From a virus: a DNA stretch of 27,676 nucleotides. Position numbers and translations under genes: made by a program. The stretch spans positions 1 through 27,676 of IMG/VR virus record IMGVR_UViG_3300020438_000217. One strand, written 5' to 3'. Under the pieces are notes generated by a model. The model ran no database searches. It had not been told where the DNA came from and saw nothing but the letters and a program-made list of their open reading frames with translations. Below, one piece after another: positions 8,925-15,096 of the stretch (its first letter is position 1; every line of letters starts with the position of its first letter).

Positions 8925-9523
8925 TGAATTTTGAAACAATTGATTTTGGTGAGGGTAGATCAGTTACCCTAATAGATGGTTCTGTGAATTTGAGTATTTT
9001 AACTAATCTTTATTACTTGTGTACTCAATTACCTTATAGAATTGGTAATTCTAGTTGTCAAGAAATTCAAGGTATAGTTGATAAAAGATTAAAATGTGAT
9101 TTAGAACCTAATCATCCAATTGTAGAACTTCTTCTACACGAAGATTCGCCATCAGAACAGGCAATAAAAAAATATGTTACTAGTGATAAGTATTGTTTTG
9201 TTAGAGCATATGCGAACTTAGGAATACATTCTGATGTAAATGAAATACATATAGACCATCAAACTGATTCTAAAACTATTTTATATTATCCTAATAAGAG
9301 TTGGAAAACTCATTGGGGTGGACAAACTATGTTTTTAGATGATGATGGAAGTTGTAAAAAATTAGTTGAGATTATTCCTGGTAGAATAGTAATATTTGAT
9401 GGTAGAATACCACATACAGTAATGCCTTTAAATATAAGATCTACTCCATCATATAGATTTACTGTTGCACTTAAATTTGAACTTATAAAAGAACATACCA
9501 AAGATGTTAAAACTAATAAATGA
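8924..9523 (+). CDS. 2-oxoglutarate/Fe(II)-dependent oxygenase (prolyl-4-hydroxylase-like)
   Basis: The 199-residue protein carries the pattern of the 2OG-Fe(II) dioxygenase superfamily. It has an H-x-D metal site (H109/D111 preferred; H102/D104 is an alternative), then TILYYPNKSW (118-127), HWGGQT (130-135; usually WGGET), PGRIVIFDGRIPH with the distal metal ligand at H164, and R178 fourteen residues later as the probable 2-oxoglutarate carboxylate ligand. Family members couple decarboxylation of 2-oxoglutarate to substrate hydroxylation. Such genes are common in cyanophages, mostly with unknown substrates. Here the gene sits between two collagen-like fibre genes, so Pro or Lys in Gly-X-Y repeats is an attractive candidate substrate. 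That link is inference. The gene overlaps its upstream neighbour by one base and its downstream neighbour by 20. Confidence 0.85.
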   Translation: MNFETIDFGEGRSVTLIDGSVNLSILTNLYYLCTQLPYRIGNSSCQEIQGIVDKRLKCDLEPNHPIVELLLHEDSPSEQAIKKYVTSDKYCFVRAYANLGIHSDVNEIHIDHQTDSKTILYYPNKSWKTHWGGQTMFLDDDGSCKKLVEIIPGRIVIFDGRIPHTVMPLNIRSTPSYRFTVALKFELIKEHTKDVKTNK

Positions 9524-9965
9524 TTATCATTTTGTAAATGGAACTATACTTAGACCACTTGGTTTAATTCCAGGATCAAAAACTCATTTTGATATAGATC
9601 CAGACTATGGGGATTGGACTTTAGATGGTGAAACATATCATTTAGATCTTCATGATTTATTACCATTATTGACTGAAGATAATGGTTTTCATGTTATTAA
9701 ATTGGATGATATTGCTTGGAAGGGTTTTAATCTAGATATGAGTAGTCGTGCAGAAAATTGTCGTTGTTGTAATGGTGATAGATTTAGGGATTGTGATGCT
9801 ACCGTACCAGGTATACTTTTAGATGGTATTAATAATCCTGAAGGTAGAAGATATAGATGTTTAGATGGAAAGCATAGGATAGAGGCTCTTTTGACTTATG
9901 ATCAGATATATGCTAATTTTTATGTTTTAACTTTAAATCAAATTAAAGAATACTTATATACATAA
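9504..9965 (+). CDS. ParB/sulfiredoxin-fold-like small protein
   Basis: This 153-residue protein starts 20 bases inside the oxygenase gene. Its C-terminal part reads RYRCLDGKHRIEALLTY (about 116-132). The D-G-x-H-R-x-x-A core is the motif of the ParB/Srx nucleotide-binding fold (ParB N-terminal, sulfiredoxin, DndB-like and phage ParB-like nucleases). Upstream, HVIKLDDI near 63-70 fits the first strand and helix of that fold. A Cys-rich segment CRCCNGDRFRDC (about 86-97) lies between them and might bind metal or serve redox chemistry. No helix-turn-helix DNA-binding region is visible, so chromosome partitioning is unlikely. NTP-dependent or nuclease activity is possible. The stop overlaps the late-promoter octamer for the second fibre. 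Confidence 0.6.
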   Translation: MLKLINDYHFVNGTILRPLGLIPGSKTHFDIDPDYGDWTLDGETYHLDLHDLLPLLTEDNGFHVIKLDDIAWKGFNLDMSSRAENCRCCNGDRFRDCDATVPGILLDGINNPEGRRYRCLDGKHRIEALLTYDQIYANFYVLTLNQIKEYLYT

Positions 9966-9971
9966 TAAATA
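9964..9971 (+). promoter_or_regulatory. Phage late promoter octamer (AATAAATA)
   Basis: AATAAATA matches the NATAAATA late-promoter consensus. It overlaps the preceding TAA stop by two bases and lies 33 bases before the ATG at 10005. It would give fibre 2 its own late transcript. No clear Shine-Dalgarno sequence precedes that ATG. Confidence 0.7.
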
Positions 9972-10004
9972 GATCTAGTACTTGAAGAAAAAATATAATA
10001 TATA

Positions 10005-13000
10005 ATGCCTATAAATTTTCCAATTAATCCTAATGTCGGTGACACTTACACTTTTGGTAGTGCAGTGTGGAAATGGAATGGTTATGCTTGGACTAGAGTA
10101 CCTGATCCAGGTGCTAAAGGAGAGGAAGGTACTAAAGGTGATGAAGGTGTAGGTACTAAAGGTGAACCAGGAGATAAAGGTGATCAAGGACCTATTGGTA
10201 CAAAAGGAGAACCATCTCAAGTTCCTGGACCTAAAGGTGATAAGGGTGAAATAGGAGATAAAGGTCAGAAAGGTGATGTAGAAGAAAAGGGTAATAAGGG
10301 TGGTAAAGGAGAAAAGGGTGAGACTGCAGATAAGGGTGATAAAGGTGATAAGGGATATGTAGGTGTTGATGGGGAAAAGGGTGTACCAGGAGATAAGGGT
10401 GAAATTGGTGATAAGGGAGATAAGGGAGATAAAGGTGAACTAGGTATAGGTCAAAAAGGTGAACCATCTACCGTTAAAGGTGATAAAGGTCAAAAAGGAG
10501 AAGTAGCCGAGAAAGGTCAGAAGGGTGAAATAGGTGTAGGTGAGAAAGGTACTATTGGTGATAAAGGTGATGTAGGACCTAAAGGAGATACTGGAACTAA
10601 AGGTGAAGTAGGTGTAGGACAAAAGGGTGATAAAGGTGAAGTAGGAGATAAAGGTGCTCAGGGTGATAAAGGTGATACTGGAACTAAAGGTGAAGTAGGT
10701 GTAGGACAACAAGGAATAAAAGGTGATGTTGGTGATAAAGGTCAGAAAGGTGAACAGAATGATAAAGGTGATCAAGGGGATAAAGGTGTTCAAGGGGATA
10801 AAGGTGAAGTAGGTTCTAAAGGTGAAATAGGTGTAGGTGAGAAAGGTACTACTGGTGATAAAGGTGATGATAATTCTACTAAAGGTGATAAAGGTGTAGG
10901 TGGTCAAAAAGGTTCTGAAGGTGCATCTGGAACAAATATAGGTCAAGTTCCAATAATAGATACAACCAATTCTTCTAGTGGTTGGACTTATTCAAATAAT
11001 AATACACAGGCAGTGATGGCTCAAACCTATCAGAACCGTGATCTTCATTGTTTGAAATTAGATAATAATACAGTTTATGAGTTTCGTCTCTATATGACTG
11101 GAGATTCGGGATGGTACATATCCGATGATTCATCTATTGGAGTTGAATCAGTTAGTGGATATCAAGGTGGTGGTGCTTATAGTGCTTTAGCAGCTTCTAG
11201 TTATTCTACTGATAACTGGATAGCACAAGGTCCTACTTTCAACCAAGCAATTAAAAAGAATGGTGAATTTGATTGGTCTCCTCCTCAAAATAATACGGAA
11301 AAATTGGGTGGATATAATTGGCCTAGTAGTACGCATTTTATAATTGATATGCCACAGCGTAAGGTGTGGGCAAAGGAAACAACTTCTTATGGATCTCAGG
11401 AACAACCTTGGTTTGTTTATAAAGCATCAGGTGCTCCACCTAATCAATCTGACCCAGTTCGTCCAGACGCAGCTCCAACGGTTCATTTGAGAGAAGATGG
11501 AGATATGGGTTCTCTTTCTGGTGATTATTATTTCAATGTGATGTTATATAATCAAGGTACTATTATAATAGATGAAATACCACAAACAGAATCTATATTC
11601 CGTAATGGTGCATTGGGACCACAGGGTGACAAGGGTGAAGTAGGTTCTAAAGGTGAAATAGGTGTTGGTCAGAAAGGTGAAGTAGGTGTAGGACAAAAGG
11701 GTGATAAAGGAGAAGTAGGAACTAAAGGAGAAGTAGGTTCTAAAGGTGAAATAGGTGTAGGTCAAAAGGGTACTACTGGAGATAAAGGAGAAGTAGGTGA
11801 TAAAGGTCAAAAAGGTGAGGTAGGATTACAAGGTAATAAAGGTCAAAAGGGTGATCTGGGTACTAAAGGTGAAATAGGTGTAGGTGAGAAAGGTACTACT
11901 GGTGATAAAGGAGATAAGGGTGAAATTGGCGATAAAGGAGAAGTAGGTGATAAGGGAGATAAAGGTGATAAAGGACAACTAGGTGCAAGAAATTATACTG
12001 TAACAGCTTCTGGTTCAAGTGATTACACAATAGATGGTAGTAGTGATCCTAGTCTTGAATTGATTAGAGGATTTACTTATACCTTTACTGTAAACGCAAG
12101 TGGTCATCCATTCTGGATTAAAACTGCTCAAAATACTGGAACTGGTGATGCATATAGTACAGGAGTAACTAATAATGGTACTGCGTCAGGATCTATAACA
12201 TTTGCAGTTCCGTATAATGCACCTAATACTTTGTATTATATTTGTCAGTATCATGGTAATATGACAGGAACCATTAATATTAGTGGTCTTGGTCCTAAAG
12301 GTGCTACTGGTGATAAAGGAGAAGTAGGTGATAAAGGAGAAGTAGGTGACAAGGGTGAAGTAGGTTCTAAAGGTGAAATAGGTGTAGGTCAAAAGGGTAC
12401 TACTGGAGATAAAGGAGAAGTAGGAATTAAAGGAGACAAAGGTGAAGTAGGTGATAAAGGTGAAATAGGTGTAGGTGAGAAAGGTCAGAAGGGTGATGTA
12501 GAAGCACAGGGTAATAAAGGTCAGAAAGGAGAAGTAGGACCTAAAGGAGAAGTAGGTGATAAGGGTGAACAGGGTGTTGGTCAGAAAGGTGATAAAGGTC
12601 AATTAGGTGCAAGAAATTATAATGTAACAGCTTCAGGTTCAAGTGATTACACTATAGATGGTGCAACTGATCCAACTCTTGAGTTAATCAGAGGATTTAG
12701 TTATACATTTACAGTAAGTGCTAGTGGACATCCATTTTGGATCAAAACATCTGCAACCACTGGAACTGGAAACGCATATGCTAGTGGAATAACAAATAAT
12801 GGTACACAATCTGGTGTATTAATATTTGATGTTCCATATAATGCACCTGATACTCTGTATTATATTTGCCAGTATCATGGTAATATGACAGGAACTATTA
12901 ATATTAGTAATTTAGGTCCTAAAGGTGAAATTGGAATAGGTCAGAAAGGTGAAGTAGGTAATGTTGGTAATAAGGGTGATACTGGAGATAAAGGTCAGAA

Positions 13001-13940
13001 AGGTGAAATAGGTGTAGGTCAAAAAGGTGAATCTGGAGATAAAGGTGAAATAGGTGTTGGCCAAAAAGGTGAAATAGGTGTTGGTCAAAAAGGAGATACA
13101 GGAGCAGGTGATAAGGGACAAAAGGGAGAAGTTGGTGTAGGACAAAAGGGAGAAGTTGGTGTAGGACAAAAGGGAGAAGTAGGTCCTAAAGGTGAAGTAG
13201 GTCAGAAAGGAGAGCAGAATGATAAAGGTGATAAAGGTGAGTTAGGAGATAAAGGTAATACAGGTGGTGCATCTATTCCTAGTAGTACCACTATGTTATT
13301 TGTTCAAAGTAGTGCTCCTACTGGATGGACAAAATCAACAACACATGATAATAAAGCACTTAGAGTTGTAAGTGGATCTGCGTCATCTGGTGGTAGTAGT
13401 GCATTTACCAGTGTATTTGCTAGTAGGAATGTAAGTGTTAGTGGATCTGGAAGTTCTAGTGGAACTACTGGAAGCAGTGTTTCTGGAAGTACTGGTAGTG
13501 ATGGTGGAGAAAGTGTAAGTATTAGTGGATCTGTTAGTGGTAATTGTGGTGGACAGGTTTATCTTAATGGTGCTGTAAGTCAAGTATCATTAAGTACTGC
13601 ACAGTTAGCATCACACCGTCACTCAAGTGTATTGGTTGGTACTTCTGGTGGTAACTACGGTCTTCAAGATACATTGAACGCAGGTTCTTCTGGGCAATTC
13701 CTAACAAATTACGAAGGTAGTGGTAATAGTCACTTCCACTATATTGTGAATTATTATATTGGTGGTTCTAATTTCAGTTTCAGTGATAGTTTCTCTGCTT
13801 CTGGATCAACCAGTGATCACACTCACGATATAGGTAATCACTCTCATAGTTTTGGTGATAGTAGCATAAGTGTTAGTAGTTCTGGTTCTCTTGATATGGC
13901 AGTTCAGTATGTTGATGTTATAATATGTACAAAGAATTAA
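10005..13940 (+). CDS. Mosaic collagen/cupredoxin tail fibre protein with HxH tip (fibre 2)
   Basis: The 1311-residue protein is a chain of modules. Residues 1-35 (NPNVGDTYTF...WKWNGYAW) are a short Trp-rich cap. Collagen-like segments fall at about 36-308, 536-660, 763-867 and 970-1090. A unique beta-rich domain spans about 309-535. Two amicyanin-like cupredoxin domains lie at about 661-762 and 868-969, each with one His, then Cys-x2-His-x2-Met (H701, C747, H750, M753; H909, C955, H958, M961). The tip, about 1090-1311, opens with a collar-like APTGWTKS motif and holds four HxH motifs (1204, 1243, 1272, 1279), the iron-binding motif of the T4 gp37 tip. Collagen triplets are Lys-rich with few Pro and contain many G-V-G-Q/E-K breaks. 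It is probably a trimeric receptor-binding fibre, with a tail-fibre chaperone encoded two genes downstream. Confidence 0.85.
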   Translation: MPINFPINPNVGDTYTFGSAVWKWNGYAWTRVPDPGAKGEEGTKGDEGVGTKGEPGDKGDQGPIGTKGEPSQVPGPKGDKGEIGDKGQKGDVEEKGNKGGKGEKGETADKGDKGDKGYVGVDGEKGVPGDKGEIGDKGDKGDKGELGIGQKGEPSTVKGDKGQKGEVAEKGQKGEIGVGEKGTIGDKGDVGPKGDTGTKGEVGVGQKGDKGEVGDKGAQGDKGDTGTKGEVGVGQQGIKGDVGDKGQKGEQNDKGDQGDKGVQGDKGEVGSKGEIGVGEKGTTGDKGDDNSTKGDKGVGGQKGSEGASGTNIGQVPIIDTTNSSSGWTYSNNNTQAVMAQTYQNRDLHCLKLDNNTVYEFRLYMTGDSGWYISDDSSIGVESVSGYQGGGAYSALAASSYSTDNWIAQGPTFNQAIKKNGEFDWSPPQNNTEKLGGYNWPSSTHFIIDMPQRKVWAKETTSYGSQEQPWFVYKASGAPPNQSDPVRPDAAPTVHLREDGDMGSLSGDYYFNVMLYNQGTIIIDEIPQTESIFRNGALGPQGDKGEVGSKGEIGVGQKGEVGVGQKGDKGEVGTKGEVGSKGEIGVGQKGTTGDKGEVGDKGQKGEVGLQGNKGQKGDLGTKGEIGVGEKGTTGDKGDKGEIGDKGEVGDKGDKGDKGQLGARNYTVTASGSSDYTIDGSSDPSLELIRGFTYTFTVNASGHPFWIKTAQNTGTGDAYSTGVTNNGTASGSITFAVPYNAPNTLYYICQYHGNMTGTINISGLGPKGATGDKGEVGDKGEVGDKGEVGSKGEIGVGQKGTTGDKGEVGIKGDKGEVGDKGEIGVGEKGQKGDVEAQGNKGQKGEVGPKGEVGDKGEQGVGQKGDKGQLGARNYNVTASGSSDYTIDGATDPTLELIRGFSYTFTVSASGHPFWIKTSATTGTGNAYASGITNNGTQSGVLIFDVPYNAPDTLYYICQYHGNMTGTINISNLGPKGEIGIGQKGEVGNVGNKGDTGDKGQKGEIGVGQKGESGDKGEIGVGQKGEIGVGQKGDTGAGDKGQKGEVGVGQKGEVGVGQKGEVGPKGEVGQKGEQNDKGDKGELGDKGNTGGASIPSSTTMLFVQSSAPTGWTKSTTHDNKALRVVSGSASSGGSSAFTSVFASRNVSVSGSGSSSGTTGSSVSGSTGSDGGESVSISGSVSGNCGGQVYLNGAVSQVSLSTAQLASHRHSSVLVGTSGGNYGLQDTLNAGSSGQFLTNYEGSGNSHFHYIVNYYIGGSNFSFSDSFSASGSTSDHTHDIGNHSHSFGDSSISVSSSGSLDMAVQYVDVIICTKN
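11973..12912 (+). repeat. Cupredoxin-domain duplication, about 624 bp period
   Basis: Two copies of the GQLGARNY...NMTGTINIS domain start at 11973 and 12597, 624 bases apart. Most residues are identical between copies, with changes mainly at codon third positions and in a few loops. The collagen segments before each copy also share blocks such as EVGSKGEIGVGQKGTTGDKGEVG, so a collagen-plus-cupredoxin unit was probably duplicated. Confidence 0.8.
13916..13935 (+). repeat. 20-bp direct repeat, copy 1 (fibre 2 3' end)
   Basis: This 20-base sequence (TGTTATAATATGTACAAAGA) encodes part of the last residues of fibre 2 (VIICTK). An exact second copy lies 31 bases downstream, after the stop codon. 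Confidence 0.85.
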
Positions 13941-13946
13941 ATAATG

Positions 13947-13966
13947 TGTTATAATATGTACAAAGA
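13947..13966 (+). repeat. 20-bp direct repeat, copy 2 (intergenic)
   Basis: This is an exact copy of the 3' end of fibre 2, placed seven bases after its stop. It contains TATAAT preceded by TGTGT, so it could also act as a weak -10 element for the gene at 13976, but no -35 was seen. Confidence 0.85.
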
Positions 13967-13975
13967 TCTGATATA

Positions 13976-14332
13976 ATGAAACTTGAACAAGGGAAGTTTT
14001 GCCCCTTAATTGGTAAAGATTGTATTCAAATGCAATGTTCTTGGTTTACTCAGGTTCGTGGTATGAATCCTCAAAGTGGTCAAGAGTTTGATGAATGGGG
14101 ATGTGCAGTTACTTGGTTGCCATTAATGTTGATTGAAAATTCTGGACAGCAAAGACAAACGGGTGCTGCTGTTGAATCTTTTAGAAATGAGATTGTAAAA
14201 TCAACTTTACAATCACAAGAGATGCTTAAACGAGATTTGAAACTTAGAGAAGAAGCACAAGCATTAAAAGCACAAGAACTATTACATAAACCTAGACAAA
14301 TACATAACATAAGTGGAGAAATAGAAGAATGA
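13976..14332 (+). CDS. Hypothetical protein with N-terminal Cys cluster and C-terminal helix
   Basis: The family of this 118-residue protein is not known to me by function. The N-terminus reads KFCPLIGKDCIQMQCSWF and places Cys at 9, 16 and 21, with a fourth at 43 (WGCAV). This spacing could hold zinc or an iron-sulphur cluster. Residues about 66-110 are charged and helical (FRNEIVKSTLQSQEMLKRDL, LREEAQALKAQELL), consistent with a coiled coil. It lies between fibre 2 and its probable chaperone and overlaps the latter by four bases (ATGA), suggesting a fibre-assembly or small virion role. That is context only. Confidence 0.6.
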   Translation: MKLEQGKFCPLIGKDCIQMQCSWFTQVRGMNPQSGQEFDEWGCAVTWLPLMLIENSGQQRQTGAAVESFRNEIVKSTLQSQEMLKRDLKLREEAQALKAQELLHKPRQIHNISGEIEE

Positions 14333-14814
14333 GATTAACAATCGTTCCATCAGATAAAATGATAATCCTTGATGGTGAACCAGTGCAATGTAGTCATGTT
14401 GATCTTTCTTGGATTCCTACAGATGTTCACGCTGTTCAGTGGGATGGTGCAAAAAATTCAGGTCAGGTTGAATATAATACTGAAGGTAAATTTCCACAAA
14501 TAATTAATGAAATAAGTGTGTGGCAACAAGCAGCAACAGATCATGCTAATGAGAAAATTGCTCAAGCAAATGAAAGAGAAGCAGCAAGAAATCATTTAGC
14601 AGAAGTAAAAGAATATAGAAATGCTTTGTTGATATGGTCTGATTGGACTCAAGGTAATGATTCTCCATTATCTGATAGTAAGAAGGCAGAATATGTAACT
14701 TATAGACAAGCATTAAGAGATCTTCCAGTAAAAATAGCAAATGAGGCTGGTTTAACTGCAAAAAAATTAGCAGATGATCATTCACATTCTGCTTGGCCTA
14801 CACCACCTACTTGA
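14329..14814 (+). CDS. Tail fibre assembly chaperone-like protein
   Basis: The 161-residue protein matches the general build of phage tail assembly chaperones. The N-terminal domain of about 60 residues (LDGEPVQ, VHAVQWDGAKNSGQVEYN) is followed by a helical linker (about 62-95). The C-terminal signature runs EYRNALLIWSDWTQ (95-108), AEYVTYRQALRDLP (120-133) and the terminal WPTPP (156-160). In this family (Phage_tail_APC-like) the YRxxLRDLP and WPxPP elements are the hallmark. The likely client is the fibre at 10005, two genes upstream. Its ATG overlaps the preceding stop. The stop codon lies inside the -35 hexamer of the promoter driving the next gene. Confidence 0.8.
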   Translation: MRLTIVPSDKMIILDGEPVQCSHVDLSWIPTDVHAVQWDGAKNSGQVEYNTEGKFPQIINEISVWQQAATDHANEKIAQANEREAARNHLAEVKEYRNALLIWSDWTQGNDSPLSDSKKAEYVTYRQALRDLPVKIANEAGLTAKKLADDHSHSAWPTPPT

Positions 14815-14839
14815 CAAATTAAATATTAAATAGTATTAT
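14811..14839 (+). promoter_or_regulatory. Sigma70-type promoter TTGACA-17-TATTAT
   Basis: TTGACA at 14811-14816 and TATTAT at 14834-14839 are separated by exactly 17 bases, a near-consensus host sigma70 promoter. Initiation would fall near 14846, just before the GGAG at 14849-14852, seven bases from the ATG at 14860. It would give a transcript independent of the late octamers nearby. An overlapping ATTAAATA is one mismatch from the late octamer. Confidence 0.7.
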
Positions 14840-14859
14840 ATTGAAAATGGAGTATTTAA

Positions 14860-15060
14860 ATGGATACTGAAGAAACTGTACAAGACATTATAGTTGACGT
14901 ATGTAAAAAGAGAATTACTTTAATTAGTAGTGAAGGTGAAACTAGATTTGTTAAATGTGAAAGTGGTGATCAATTCTTATCAGTAATGGAAGTTATTAAG
15001 AGAAGTGCTGAACCCGAAATGATTACTTACGTTGATCCTGTCTCACAAAAAGATGACTAA
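14860..15060 (+). CDS. Small hypothetical protein (66 aa)
   Basis: The 66-residue acidic protein has a predicted beta-alpha layout: a helix (ETVQDIIVDVCKK), two strands (RITLISSEGETRFVKCES) and a helix (QFLSVMEVIKRS). I know no family for it. It has the clearest Shine-Dalgarno sequence in this part of the window (GGAG, seven bases before ATG) and sits directly behind a near-consensus sigma70 promoter, so it may be expressed early, unlike the structural genes on either side. Confidence 0.6.
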   Translation: MDTEETVQDIIVDVCKKRITLISSEGETRFVKCESGDQFLSVMEVIKRSAEPEMITYVDPVSQKDD

Positions 15061-15096
15061 ATAGAAACATAGAAATATTTTGGCCAATATTCTCCA

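Noticed and set aside
15074-15091. Inverted repeat AATATT...AATATT around TTGGCC as operator
   Set aside because: Only an eight-base TTGGCCAA core is a true palindrome and the arms are out of register; no regulator gene or promoter supports it.
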